From AWTP1-13 sp963832445 (GTDB lineage Bacteria > Pseudomonadota > Alphaproteobacteria > Rhizobiales > Hyphomicrobiaceae), in the NCBI GenBank assembly GCA_963832445.1, contig CAWHUM010000013.1, forward strand, positions 235,332-299,331: 64,000 nt of DNA. The letters run 5' to 3'. Numbering within the stretch: position 1 is the stretch's first letter; every line of letters starts with the position of its first letter. The notes beneath the pieces were generated by a model. That model did no database searches and was not told the DNA's origin. It saw only the letters and a list, made by a program, of their open reading frames with translations. The translations under genes were made by a program, and so were the position numbers. Shown here piece after piece: positions 7,803 through 16,750 of this stretch.

Positions 7803-8786
7803 TCACGGTGATCGGACGAGCGCGGCACCCCGTTTCAGCAAGGCTTCCGCCTCGGCCACCATGCGCTCAAGGATCTGGGCCGCTGGCTCGATGGCGTTAA
7901 TAAGCCCCACGCCCTCGCCGACGATGGTCGCGGCGATGCTGGCGTCGCCCGCAGCGGCCGCCTGCTTGTAGCGCGCGACCTGCGCGTCCTTGGCCTCGCG
8001 CAGCTCGCCCTCGCGGCCCAGCCATTCCTTTACGAAGTCGTTCTTCAGCACGCGGCCGGTGTAGCGGGCGGGCCAGGGGCGGCCGCGCACGATGTCGAGC
8101 ACACTCTGGCGCACGGTGTCGTCGCCGCCGGCCGCCAGCGCTGCCGCGTGCAGGCCTGGCGGCACCAGGGCTTCCTTGGAGGCCCAGAAGCGCGTGCCGA
8201 CCACCACGCCGTCGGCGCCCAGCATGAGGGCTGCGGCGAGCCCTCGGCCGTCGGTGATGCCGCCAGCCGCGCACAGCAGGGTCTGCGGCGCCCGCTTGGC
8301 GATCAGGTCGGCGATCTCCGGCACCAGCGTCAGTGTCGCCCGCGTGCCGCCGTGACCGCCGCCCTCGGTGCCCTGCGCCACGATGATGTCGACGCCGCAG
8401 TCGATGGCCCGCTCGGCATCCGCGCGGGTCTGCAGCTGGCAGAAAACCGGTATGCCGGCAGCCCTGACCTTGCCGGCGAACGGCTCGGGATCGTCGAACG
8501 ACAGGAAGATCGCCTTGGGGCTGCGGGCGAGCGCATAGTCGAGCAGTTCGGGCCGCTTGCGCAGCGACCAGGTGATGAAACCGCAGCCGACTGCCTGGTT
8601 ACCGGCGGCCGCGAACTCGCGGTCGAACCAGCCGTCGTCGTCGGCGTAGCCGCCGCCAAGGAAACCCAGGCCGCCGGCGCTCGACACTGCTGCGGCAAGC
8701 TTGCCCCCTGCGATCACGTCCATGGGCGCGGAGACAACCGGGTGGGTGATGCGCAGACGCTCGGTCAGTCGCGTGGCGATGGGCAT
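7803..8786 (-). CDS. nitronate monooxygenase / NPD-family FMN protein
   Basis: A 327-residue TIM-barrel flavoprotein. It starts MPIATRLTERLRITHPVVSA, with PMDVIAGGKLAAAVSSAGGLGFLGGG, the phosphate-binding VAQGTEGGGHGGTR loop with the catalytic-type histidine, and CAAGGITDGRGLAAALMLGADGVVVGTRFWAS. These are hallmarks of the 2-nitropropane dioxygenase/nitronate monooxygenase family, which detoxifies alkyl nitronates using FMN and oxygen. Some family members are enoyl reductases, so the assignment is at family level. Spacing to the upstream glutathione transferase gene is 12 bases, suggesting one transcript and a shared detoxification role. Confidence 0.88.
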   Translation of the reverse strand: MPIATRLTERLRITHPVVSAPMDVIAGGKLAAAVSSAGGLGFLGGGYADDDGWFDREFAAAGNQAVGCGFITWSLRKRPELLDYALARSPKAIFLSFDDPEPFAGKVRAAGIPVFCQLQTRADAERAIDCGVDIIVAQGTEGGGHGGTRATLTLVPEIADLIAKRAPQTLLCAAGGITDGRGLAAALMLGADGVVVGTRFWASKEALVPPGLHAAALAAGGDDTVRQSVLDIVRGRPWPARYTGRVLKNDFVKEWLGREGELREAKDAQVARYKQAAAAGDASIAATIVGEGVGLINAIEPAAQILERMVAEAEALLKRGAALVRSP

Positions 8787-8798
8787 CGGCGATCGGTC

Positions 8799-9446
8799 CT
8801 ATCTCAACGGCTTGATGCGCTCGCCCGGCATCAAGTCGTAGGGGTCCTTCCAGCCCGGCAGCGCGCGCATGCGACCAATCCAGGCCGCCAGGTTCGGGTT
8901 GGTCTTGGGCCAGTCGTAGCCGGTTTCCTCGGGCGGATAGAACATGTAGCCCACGAGCGAGAAGTCGGCGATGGTTGGCGTATTCCCGACCATGAACTTC
9001 GACTGGCCGAGGTGCTTCTCGACGATGCCGAGCGCACCGTCGAAGCGTGCTTTCAGCATCGCCAGCACGTCCGGCGAGGGTGCCTGCGGCGCCAGCGACT
9101 TCAGGAACCGGTAGGTGGCGAAGTAGCCGGTGAACTTGTGGTTGTCGAACAGCATCCAGCGCAGAGCCTCGAGCCGGTCGTCCTCGGTAGCCGGCCTGAA
9201 CTTGCCGGTCTTGTCGGCGAGGTAGGTCAGGATCACGCCCGACTGCGACAGCTTTCGGCCGCCGAATTCCAGGACTGGCGCCTCGCCGATCTCGTTGACG
9301 GTCTCGCGCCACTCAGGCTTGCGTGTCTGCCCGTTGAAGAAATCGACGAACACCGGCTCCCAGTCGAGGCCGGCGCAGTTGAGATAGAGCGCCACCTTGT
9401 AGGAGTTTCCCGACTGGCAGAAGCAGTGCAGCTTGTACTCGGCCAT
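8799..9446 (-). CDS. glutathione S-transferase family protein
   Basis: A 215-residue protein from the ATG at 9446 (MAEYKLHCFCQSGNSYKVAL). The thioredoxin-like N-terminal domain carries the glutathione-site EAPVLEFGGRKLSQSGVILTYL (cis-Pro after Ala, then the Gln-Ser pair), and the helical C-terminal domain has FMVGNTPTIADFSLVGYMFY with the N-capping box Thr/Asp. It conjugates or reduces electrophiles with glutathione in the cytoplasm. It lies directly upstream of the nitronate monooxygenase with a 12-base gap. Confidence 0.9.
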   Translation of the reverse strand: MAEYKLHCFCQSGNSYKVALYLNCAGLDWEPVFVDFFNGQTRKPEWRETVNEIGEAPVLEFGGRKLSQSGVILTYLADKTGKFRPATEDDRLEALRWMLFDNHKFTGYFATYRFLKSLAPQAPSPDVLAMLKARFDGALGIVEKHLGQSKFMVGNTPTIADFSLVGYMFYPPEETGYDWPKTNPNLAAWIGRMRALPGWKDPYDLMPGERIKPLR

Positions 9447-9514
9447 GACGCGCCCCTTCGTTCCACGTGGTGGCCCACGCTTAGCACGGAGCGGCCGCCA
9501 TGATCGAGACGCCC

Positions 9515-9901
9515 CTATTGCGCAGCGGTGCTCTCGACGTGATAGGCCTTGGCCGTGATCAGCCACTCCTCGCCGAACCGGTGGTACGACAGGTAGTCGA
9601 CGAAGACGATGGCGTTGATCCTCACGCGCACCTTGACGAGGGCCTGCGTCGGCGACGCGAAATCCATGAGCAGGATTTCCTCCTGACGCGGTGCGCCGAG
9701 CGACTTGGGCGATGCGCGCTTGGCAAGAATGTCCTTGTAGGTCTGGGCGCTCCAAACGTTCATCTCGCCGTCGCGAAAGCCGTGCAGCTGGGACGTCGAA
9801 CGGAACACGCGATCGAAGCGCGCGGTATCATTGTCGTACATGAGATCGAAGTAGCGCTGGACGGCTTCGGTGAGGCTTGCAATCGGCGCGTGGTCGGGCA
9901 T
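9515..9901 (-). CDS. NTF2-like / lumazine-binding-like (SnoaL fold) protein
   Basis: A 128-residue protein starting at the ATG at 9901 (MPDHAPIASLTEAVQRYFD), with a GGAG seven bases upstream on its strand; the next upstream ATG (9907) is too close to that site. The segments YFDLMYDNDTARFDRVFRST, VWSAQTYKDILAKR, ASPTQALVKVRVRI and FVDYLSYHRFGEEWLITAKA fit the putative lumazine-binding (NTF2-fold) family, a cone-shaped alpha+beta pocket often used by small enzymes or ligand binders. No catalytic residues can be assigned. It is divergent from the Lrp-type regulator with 133 bases between them. Confidence 0.75.
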   Translation of the reverse strand: MPDHAPIASLTEAVQRYFDLMYDNDTARFDRVFRSTSQLHGFRDGEMNVWSAQTYKDILAKRASPKSLGAPRQEEILLMDFASPTQALVKVRVRINAIVFVDYLSYHRFGEEWLITAKAYHVESTAAQ

Positions 9902-10034
9902 GGACATTCTCCGGTTCAAGGCGACGTCGCGCGCACTTTGGCTCAGGCAGGACCGACACGTCCTTGCGAATTGCGCTAGGACAGCCCAGGTCTGTGCAAT
10001 AACATGCCGCTTTCAGTCCCGGATTTGACCAGTC

Positions 10035-10520
10035 ATGCCAAAACTCGACCTGGACGCCATCGACTGCCGGATTATCGCCACGCTGCAGGCGGACGGCCGG
10101 TTGAGCAATGTCCAGCTGGCCGAACGCGTGGGGCTGTCGCCGTCGCCGTGCCTGCGGCGCGTGAAGCGGTTGGAGCGCGAAGGCTACATCGAGTCCTATC
10201 GCGCCACGCTGGGCCGCAGCCGCGTCGGCCTGGGCTTCACTGTCTTCGTCGGCGTCAAGATCGAGGGCCACGCCGATGAGCGGGCAAACGAGCTGCAGGA
10301 TGCGCTGGTTGCGATGCCCGAGGTCGTGGCCTGCCACATGGTCTCGGGAGAATCCGACTACCTGCTGGAAGTGGTCGTGCCCGATCTCGAGCACTATCAG
10401 CGCTTCCTGCTCGGCAAACTGCTGGCGCTCCCGATCATCAAGGACGTCCGCAGCAACATAGCCCTCCAATCTCTGAAGTCGGCGGCGCCGCTGCCGCTCG
10501 ACCATTTGGTCCAGCATTGA
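10035..10520 (+). CDS. Lrp/AsnC family transcriptional regulator
   Basis: A 161-residue protein. The N-terminal winged helix reads LDAIDCRIIATLQADGRLSN, VQLAERVGLSPSPCLRRVKR and LEREGYIESYRATLGRS, the classical AsnC-type HTH. The C-terminal RAM/AsnC ligand-binding domain has MPEVVACHMVSGESDYLLEV and VVPDLEHYQRFLLGKLLALP. It likely senses an amino acid and forms octamers. Target candidates are the divergent NTF2-like gene and the following gamma-glutamylcyclotransferase-like gene, 14 bases downstream. Confidence 0.93.
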   Translation: MPKLDLDAIDCRIIATLQADGRLSNVQLAERVGLSPSPCLRRVKRLEREGYIESYRATLGRSRVGLGFTVFVGVKIEGHADERANELQDALVAMPEVVACHMVSGESDYLLEVVVPDLEHYQRFLLGKLLALPIIKDVRSNIALQSLKSAAPLPLDHLVQH

Positions 10521-10534
10521 GGGCGGGGATCGGC

Positions 10535-10939
10535 ATGAACCCTCACCTATTCGTCTACGGCACACTGCTCTCGGGCGCCGGCCACCCCAAGGGTGCGCAG
10601 CTCGGACGCGAGGCACGGCTGCTGGGCGCGGCGACGATCCAAGGCTGCCGGCTCTACGGCCTCGGCCGCTATCCGGGCCTGGTCGAGGCAGCGGACGCGC
10701 CAGGGCCGGTGCACGGCGAAGTCTTTGAGCTGAACAACCCCGCAGCCTCGCTCAAGTGGCTCGACGCCTACGAGGGCATCGTGCCGGGCAACCCCGACCA
10801 GGACCAGTACGAGCGCGTCGAGCGACCCGCGCGGCTCGCCTCTGGCCAGGAGATCACGGCTTGGGTCTATTTCTACCGCAAGGACGTGCAGCGCTTCCGG
10901 CCCATCCCGGACGGGCGGTGGCTGGCGCGCAAGGATTGA
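10535..10939 (+). CDS. gamma-glutamylcyclotransferase-like (AIG2/GGCT) protein
   Basis: A 134-residue protein from the ATG at 10535 (MNPHLFVYGTLLSGAGHP); an in-frame start at 10517 would overlap the Lrp gene by four bases. The FVYGTLL motif and GAATIQGCRLYGLGRYPGLV loop form the substrate-binding cradle of the GGCT fold, with the catalytic-type Glu in LKWLDAYEGI and the closing strand ITAWVYFYRKD. Relatives cyclise gamma-glutamyl amines to 5-oxoproline, but many bacterial members are uncharacterised. It is transcriptionally linked with the Lrp regulator. Confidence 0.85.
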   Translation: MNPHLFVYGTLLSGAGHPKGAQLGREARLLGAATIQGCRLYGLGRYPGLVEAADAPGPVHGEVFELNNPAASLKWLDAYEGIVPGNPDQDQYERVERPARLASGQEITAWVYFYRKDVQRFRPIPDGRWLARKD

Positions 10940-11051
10940 GGGCGGGTTCGACGTGGGGCTGACAAGAGCAGCCTTGCTTTCCCCCTGGGCCTCGGCAGAA
11001 TTCGCAAGGGAAGGCCGCCCCGAGCGCGGCCAAGTGTCTGGGAGAGCGCCC

Positions 11052-12965
11052 ATGTCGAGCCGCTATCGCGAGGTCTATGCGCAGTGGAAGCGCGATCCAG
11101 AAGCGTTCTGGGCCGAGGCCGCGCGCGCGATCGACTGGTACAAGCCCTGGGACAAGGTATTCGACCCCTACGCGGGCCAGTATGGCCGCTGGTTCGCGGG
11201 CGCCGAATGCAACACGGCCTGGAACTGCCTCGACCGGAACGTGGAACGGGGGCGTGCGGCGCAGAAGGCGCTGATCTACGACAGCCCGGTCACCAGCTCG
11301 CAGAAGAGCTTCACCTACGCCGAGCTCACCGACGAGGTCGCCACCCTGGGCGGCGTTCTGCAGGACCTCGGCGTAAAGCAGGGCGACCGGGTGATCCTCT
11401 ACATGCCGATGATCCCCGAGGCCGTCATCGCCATGTTGGCTTGCGCGCGCATCGGCGCCATCCATTCGGTGGTGTTCGGCGGATTTGCGGCGCCGGAGCT
11501 GGCGACCCGCATCGAGGATGCCAAGCCAGTGGCGGTGCTGTCGGCCTCGTGCGGCATCGAGCCGGGCGCATCGTGCAGTACAAGCCGCTGCTGGACGCGG
11601 CAATCGACCTGTCCAAGCACAAGCCTACCGCCGTGCTGATGCTGCAGCGGCCAATGGCCGAGGCAAGCATGGTCTCGGGCCGCGACCACGACTGGGCGAG
11701 CGCTATCGCCGATGCCAAACGCCGCGGCCGCAAGGCCGGCTGCGTTGCGGTCAAAGCCACCGACCCGCTCTACATCCTCTACACATCCGGCACCACCGGC
11801 CAGCCCAAGGGCGTGGTGCGCGACAACGGCGGGCACATGGTGGCGCTCGCCTGGACCATGAAGAACCACTACGGCATCGACCCCGGCGAGGCCTATCTGG
11901 GCGGCCTCGGACGTGGGCTGGGTGGTGGGCCACTCCTACATCTGCTACGCGCCCCTGCTGCACGGCTGCACCTCGATCCTGTACGAGGGCAAGCCGGTCG
12001 GCACGCCCGACCCCGGCGCCTTCTGGCGCGTCATCTCCGAGCATCGCGTGGCGGCGATGTTCACGGCGCCCACCGCCTTCCGCGCCATCAAGAAGGAAGA
12101 CCCCAAGGGCGAGCACATCAGGCGCTACGATTTGAGCCGCTTCCGCACCCTGTTCCTGGCGGGCGAGCGCGCGGACCCCGAGACCATCAAGTGGGCCGAG
12201 GCCAACCTCAAGGTGCCGGTGTACGACCACTGGTGGCAGACCGAGACCGGCTGGCCGATCTGCGGTAATCCCGTCGGCCTAGGTGCACTGCCGGTCAAGT
12301 ATGGCTCGCCGACAGTGCCGATGCCGGGCTACGACCTGCAGGTGCTGGATGAAGCGGGCAAGCCGGTCGCGCAGGGTCAGACGGGCACGCTCGCCGTCAA
12401 GCTGCCGCTGCCGCCTTCCTGCCTGCCGACGCTGTGGGAGAACGACGAGGGCTTCCGCAACAGCTATCTGGCGGAGTTCCCGGGCTACTACACCACGAAG
12501 GACGCCGGCCACCTGGACGCCGACGGCTATGCCTTCGTAATGGCGCGCACCGACGACGTCATCAACGTCGCCGGCCACCGGCTCTCCACGGGGCAGATGG
12601 AAGAGATCGTCGCGCGCCATAGGGACGTGGCCGAGTGCGCGGTGGTGGGCGTGGCGGACGCCATGAAGGGCCAGATCCCGGCCGGCTTCATCGTGCTCAA
12701 TGCCGGCGTCAACCGACCGCCTGCTGAGATCGAGGGCGAGGTGGTGAAGCTGGTGCGCGAGGAGATCGGCCCTGTCGCCGCCTTCAAGACGGTGATGGTT
12801 GTGAAGCGGCTGCCCAAGACGCGGTCGGGCAAGATCCTGCGCGGCACCATGCGCCAGATCGCCGACGGCGAGGCCTGGAAGATGCCGGCAACCATCGACG
12901 ATCCCGTGATCCTCGACGAGATCACCGGCGTGATGCAGGGCCGCGGGATGGTGAAGGGCGCGTAG
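11052..12965 (+). pseudogene. prpE: propionyl-CoA synthetase-type acyl-CoA ligase (PrpE-like), two frameshifts
   Basis: Starts at the ATG at 11052 (MSSRYREVYAQWKRDPEAFW). Three frames together give a full-length AMP-forming synthetase: part 1 through VVFGGFAAPELATRIEDAKP, part 2 with LYILYTSGTTGQPKGVVRDN (P-loop), part 3 with VYDHWWQTETGWPICGNPVG and the catalytic lysine in LPKTRSGKILRGTMR. The first break lies near 11567, where one missing C after the codons for EPG would restore GRIVQYKPLLD. The second is an extra C near 11897, whose removal restores YWAASDVGWVVGHSY. The enzyme activates short-chain acids (propionate or acetate) to acyl-CoA. Two indels in one highly conserved gene suggest sequence errors; if real, the gene is dead. 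Confidence 0.87.
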
Positions 12966-12970
12966 CTGGC

Positions 12971-14494
12971 CTACGCGGTTTCGGGGTCCGCTTGGCGGCC
13001 GCGGCACAGCATGCCGTAGATCGCGAACGGGATGGCAAGTCTGTAATCCCAGTCGACGGCCTGCGCCTTGCGGATGACGACGATGCGGCCGTCCGCGGAG
13101 AAATGAGCCGCGACAGCATCGCTGATGTCGGCAGCCTGCGCCGCCCGGTGCCACGGGGTGCCCGCAAAGCATTCGACCATCATCGCCCATCGCGCGGCGC
13201 GATCCTCCTCGCGCGCGCTTCCAAATTGCCCCGTCGAGCGAGGTGGAAAGAACACCAGCAGGCGCGGAACGTGGTTGCCGGCGATGACGTTCTCGATCTC
13301 CCAGCGCAGCCCCTCGGTGCGCCCGGGGATCATTACGATCATCATCGAGGCAGCCATCCAGCGCAGGACCACGGGCTGCCATTCGTCGTCCCTGAGCTCC
13401 ACGCGCGATGCCCCAAACGTGAAGACCTTGTCGTCGTCGTTGCCGATGGCCACGAACGGTCCGTAGTGGCGCAGCATGTCCGCCAGCTCGTCCTCGAACG
13501 GCAGCTCGCGAACGGTCTCTCCGAACCTGATGGGATCACGCACTTCGATGGGTGTGCGGTCGTCGGCGAACGAGCGCAACAGCGTAATCTGGGATTGCGG
13601 GTACTTGCTCAAAAGCTCCTCGGCCACGAAGCGCTTGCCGACGCTCGCAACCACGAGCCGCGAGGTGACATAGAGCGCGGCCACGATGGCCAGGCCTCCA
13701 GCCACGTGGACAACCTTCAGGCCTTCGCCCACGACCCCGCGCGGGTCCAAGTAGCCGGCGAGCCGCACCATCTCCACAGCCGAGACCCACGCGAGCAGCG
13801 GAAGCCCAATAGCCACCAGGCGGTACAGAGAGGCGCGGGAAACGATCTCCTCGTACACGAAGGCAGGCTGCGCTGCCTTGCGCGCCAGAAAGAGCAGCGT
13901 AACGGCATAGACGGCGGACGTGATCACCGAGAAAACAAGGAAGGTGTCCCGCGTCTCCTTGTCGTAGACATCCGGCTGCAGGCCCATCCACACAGCGATC
14001 AGGCCGAGCGGAATGGCAATGGCCAGGATGCGATACCACGCAGCCAACGCCCGGCGGGGCGGCGTGCCCACGCGGCGCAAGAGGTCCAAGCGGAACTGTT
14101 CGACCCGCTGCATCAGTTGCCGCAGCGAAATGCCGTAGCCGGGAACGGACTTTGGCGTATCGGGCCACCTGCGCCAGTGACGGACGATGGCATCGTTGCC
14201 CGACACCATCACCCCCACACCGAAGACAAGAAGGATCACCGCCGGGACGGCGATTAACGCGAACGCGACGTTCAGCCAGGCCGGAGTGCCATAGCGGACC
14301 GCGTACAACGCAAAGCCCGTGCTCGAAAGGGTGAGGACCGGCAAATAGAAGGGCGCGATGCGCTTCTGGAAAGCCGAAGGCATGAGACGGTTGAGGAAGC
14401 CTGCTGAGTAAGTAGAAGCCTGCGAGATGTCCACGACGATGACAGCATCCGTACCACTCGCCTCCGCTGGGCGACCGCTCGGATCCTGAGACAT
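12971..14494 (-). CDS. six-helix membrane protein with a large soluble C-terminal domain, function unknown
   Basis: A 507-residue protein from the ATG at 14494 (MSQDPSGRPAEASGTDAVIV). About six hydrophobic segments are visible between residues 45 and 290, including FYLPVLTLSSTGFALYAV, AFALIAVPAVILLVFGVGV, ILAIAIPLGLIAVWMGL, FLVFSVITSAVYAVTLLFLA and GGLAIVAALYVTSRLVVAS. The C-terminal 200 residues are soluble, with QITLLRSFADDRTPIEV, DELADMLRHYGPFVAIGNDD, DDEWQPVVLRWMAASMMIVM and GRTEGLRWEIENVIAG. I recall a similar layout in uncharacterised bacterial membrane proteins; the alternating alpha/beta pattern is compatible with a Rossmannoid/TIR-like fold, but that is not proven. The gene lies 141 bases after the PfkB-like gene on the same strand, probably in one transcript. 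Confidence 0.7.
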   Translation of the reverse strand: MSQDPSGRPAEASGTDAVIVVDISQASTYSAGFLNRLMPSAFQKRIAPFYLPVLTLSSTGFALYAVRYGTPAWLNVAFALIAVPAVILLVFGVGVMVSGNDAIVRHWRRWPDTPKSVPGYGISLRQLMQRVEQFRLDLLRRVGTPPRRALAAWYRILAIAIPLGLIAVWMGLQPDVYDKETRDTFLVFSVITSAVYAVTLLFLARKAAQPAFVYEEIVSRASLYRLVAIGLPLLAWVSAVEMVRLAGYLDPRGVVGEGLKVVHVAGGLAIVAALYVTSRLVVASVGKRFVAEELLSKYPQSQITLLRSFADDRTPIEVRDPIRFGETVRELPFEDELADMLRHYGPFVAIGNDDDKVFTFGASRVELRDDEWQPVVLRWMAASMMIVMIPGRTEGLRWEIENVIAGNHVPRLLVFFPPRSTGQFGSAREEDRAARWAMMVECFAGTPWHRAAQAADISDAVAAHFSADGRIVVIRKAQAVDWDYRLAIPFAIYGMLCRGRQADPETA

Positions 14495-14635
14495 GCGCCA
14501 CCCCCTTCTCGCCCTTGGACAATACCGCAGGCGTCCATTGGGAGAGGGAAATTTTCTCGCATGCTGCCGGGACGCCCCCCCCGCACGCCGGCAGGGCCGC
14601 GCAATTCAGACGCAAGCTGGCGCAGGAACGACGGC

Positions 14636-15946
14636 TCAGCGCCGCAGGAGCATGCGGAGCCAGGGCGAGTCGGGCAGTCTGATGTCCATGCCGAAGTATC
14701 TGAGGACGTCGAGTGTTGTGTCGACCAGCCACAAGGCGATGATCAAGGCGCCGATCGAAAGTAAGTAGCGGAACACCGGCAGCATATCGAAGGCGATGCG
14801 CGTCAGCCGCCAGAGCTTGGCCAGCTGCGTCTGCTCGCTGGCCTGCTCCTCGAAAGAAATCACGGACCCGGCGGTTGCCCCTTCCGATTCGGACACGTGC
14901 TCGACGAAGTCGAGGATGTTCGCCTTGAACATGGACGCGGTATTGTCCCGGACGATGCTGCCATCGTCCGCGGCGTGGCTCTTGTGCGTCAATTGCGCGT
15001 AGGTTTCGATGAAACCCGCAATCGCGCCGTCTACCACGCCTGCCGAGTTGCCTTGGTGCATGCGTGATCGCACGTCGTCGGGCGTGGCAAAGAAGCATTT
15101 GTAGGGAGCGGGGCCGGAAGCCAGCAGTGCGAAGCCACGCGACTCGCGCACATTGCTGCACACCAGGTAGGTCGTCTTGAGCCGCTGACATATGTCGTTG
15201 ATGTCGAACGTGCTGTCGGGATCGCCCGTCGCGACGAAGGAGCGGAAAGCATCGATCTGGCTCTGCGGCACCTTCAGCGTCGATAGGATGGAGCGGATGA
15301 CCTGCGATCGCCCGCTCAAGCAAACCGCAGTATTGCTGGTATGGCTGTGCAGCCAGGTACGCATGCCGGCATGTGCCGAGCCCACACTGACGAACACCGG
15401 CTTGCGGTTGTTGCGCGCGTGCTCGGCAATGTGGTTGACGGTGGCGACGGCGAGATCGGCATCCAGAACCAGGATGTCTGCCCAACCGATGGCGCCCTCC
15501 AGCGAAGCAGCCTCCTCCTCGTGCCCGAAGATGTCGGTGTCGTACATGGCGGCGTCGACCACCGCGGTACGGATCAGCCTCTTGTCCTGATCGAGGATGG
15601 CTACGTAACCGCCGCCGCGAACGTGCCTGCGATTGAAGTCCTTGTGCAGCCGCAGATACCTCGAATTCACCCCTGTTGCGGTGCATTTGTACTTGATGAT
15701 TTCGGTGAGCACCGAGTGCTGCGGCAGGATCGAGTATACGGCAACACCGCTGATGGCCTCGCTCCTGGGCCGGTGCATCGCCAGATTGGCGGCGATGTTG
15801 TAGGCGCTGCCGCCCACGGAATGGATGATGCTGCCGACCTCCGTCTCGCCTTCGCTGTGGACCTTGGGCGGCTCGCTGAGGGCGATCGTGTCGAGATGCA
15901 CCGAGCCGATCGTCAGCACGCGCTTACCCCGGCCGAACCACAACAC
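14636..15946 (-). CDS. PfkB-type kinase homologue with C-terminal membrane segment
   Basis: A 436-residue protein. The N-terminus KRVLTIGSVHLDTIALSE, the GGSAYNIAANLAMHR motif (residues 45-59) and GWADILVLDADLAVATVNHI fit the PfkB/ribokinase fold. The second PfkB signature, normally DTxGAGD, is altered: the segment at residues about 299-313 reads GNSAGVVDGAIAGFI, keeping the catalytic-type aspartate (residue 306) but replacing the GAG anion hole by GVV. After residue 385 a hydrophobic stretch (VFRYLLSIGALIIALWLVDT) predicts a membrane anchor, unusual for a ribokinase. The substrate is unknown; it may be a pseudo-kinase. The gene is followed by the six-helix membrane protein, suggesting a joint membrane complex. 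Confidence 0.75.
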   Translation of the reverse strand: MLWFGRGKRVLTIGSVHLDTIALSEPPKVHSEGETEVGSIIHSVGGSAYNIAANLAMHRPRSEAISGVAVYSILPQHSVLTEIIKYKCTATGVNSRYLRLHKDFNRRHVRGGGYVAILDQDKRLIRTAVVDAAMYDTDIFGHEEEAASLEGAIGWADILVLDADLAVATVNHIAEHARNNRKPVFVSVGSAHAGMRTWLHSHTSNTAVCLSGRSQVIRSILSTLKVPQSQIDAFRSFVATGDPDSTFDINDICQRLKTTYLVCSNVRESRGFALLASGPAPYKCFFATPDDVRSRMHQGNSAGVVDGAIAGFIETYAQLTHKSHAADDGSIVRDNTASMFKANILDFVEHVSESEGATAGSVISFEEQASEQTQLAKLWRLTRIAFDMLPVFRYLLSIGALIIALWLVDTTLDVLRYFGMDIRLPDSPWLRMLLRR

Positions 15947-16128
15947 AGATCGGCTCCATATTCTTACGTTTGGTAGGAAATTAGCAGAAACGTATGAGGC
16001 GATTCAATGGCGAACCCAGAACGGAGGGCGCGTCAGCAGAAGGGCAGGGGTGAGCGGAAGGCGGCACGCGGCCGGGCAACGCAAAGCCAGGTGTTCTGCG
16101 CAATGGGCCCTGTAAGCGGGAGATCGCC

Positions 16129-16497
16129 TTACAGGCGGTGCACGGTGGCCGCGGCGTTGACGATGTCGTACTCGCAGCTGACCTGACCGCTGCGGACATC
16201 CGTCGTCAGAACGAGGAAGGGATTGCGGTAGCGCACGTTCCACAGGTCGCTGTCGACCTGCCACAGTTGCACGTCGAGGCCGCTCTTGCCGATCACCAGC
16301 CTGACGGAGGCCGCGTGGATCCAGGCTTGCGGCGCGAGCCCGAGGCTGGAGTTGCGCGCGTGCGTGAGGCAGGCCTGCACGGCGCGGTCCTTGTAGGCGG
16401 CGACGATCAGGTCGCGCGTCGCCAGGCGATAGAGATACTCCTGGTGGCCGAGCTTGAGGCCTGCCAGCAGCACAAGGATGACGACAACGGCTTTCAT
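16129..16497 (-). CDS. small secreted or membrane-anchored hypothetical protein
   Basis: A 122-residue protein from the ATG at 16497, beginning with a hydrophobic segment MKAVVVILVLLAGLKLGHQE that could be a signal anchor. The remainder (YRLATRDLIVAAYKDRAVQA, SVRLVIGKSGLDVQLWQVDS, NPFLVLTTDVRSGQVSCEYD) has alternating strands and two cysteines. I do not recognise the family. The frame extends upstream to 16587 but without a better start. Its 5' side faces the double inverted repeat at 16589-16748. Confidence 0.6.
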   Translation of the reverse strand: MKAVVVILVLLAGLKLGHQEYLYRLATRDLIVAAYKDRAVQACLTHARNSSLGLAPQAWIHAASVRLVIGKSGLDVQLWQVDSDLWNVRYRNPFLVLTTDVRSGQVSCEYDIVNAAATVHRL

Positions 16498-16588
16498 GGT
16501 TGGCAAACCCGGGGGAGCATCCCAGTGTTGGCCGCTTATGGTGAAGAAAGCGTTTCGCCGCGTCCCGCAAAAGGTGGTGCGGTACACC

Positions 16589-16661
16589 TAGTGTCCTGAT
16601 CGCGAAATTCGTCTCACATTGCAGGAAGCGCGGCGCGAATTTCGCGATCTGAAGGACACTA
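16589..16661. repeat. large imperfect inverted repeat
   Basis: The left arm at 16589-16611 begins TAGTGTCCTGATCGCGAAAT and its complement lies at 16636-16661 (CGAATTTCGCGAT then GGACACTA). Arms are about 22 bases with one small bulge around a 24-base loop. It lies in the gap between two minus-strand genes. It may act as a transcription barrier or be a mobile palindromic unit; there is no adjacent T-run. Confidence 0.75.
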
Positions 16662-16684
16662 ACAAAATCATGATGCTAGCGTGA

Positions 16685-16748
16685 TTCAGATCGAGAAGTC
16701 CGCTCATGAACCAGGTCTCGCGCGATGACGCGGACTTCTCGATCATCA
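16685..16748. repeat. second inverted repeat with 15-base perfect arms
   Basis: GATCGAGAAGTCCGC at 16689-16703 is repeated inverted as GCGGACTTCTCGATC at 16730-16744, flanked by further partly matching bases (TGAT and ATCA), with a 26-base loop. It follows the palindrome at 16589-16661 after about 25 bases and ends just after the stop codon of the enolase-superfamily gene. It could form a strong hairpin in either transcript. Confidence 0.75.
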
Positions 16749-16750
16749 CA

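Noticed and set aside
13536..15686. 716-codon minus-strand reading frame
   Set aside because: It overlaps both the PfkB-like and six-helix genes in another frame and reads as Arg/Gly/Ala-rich nonsense.
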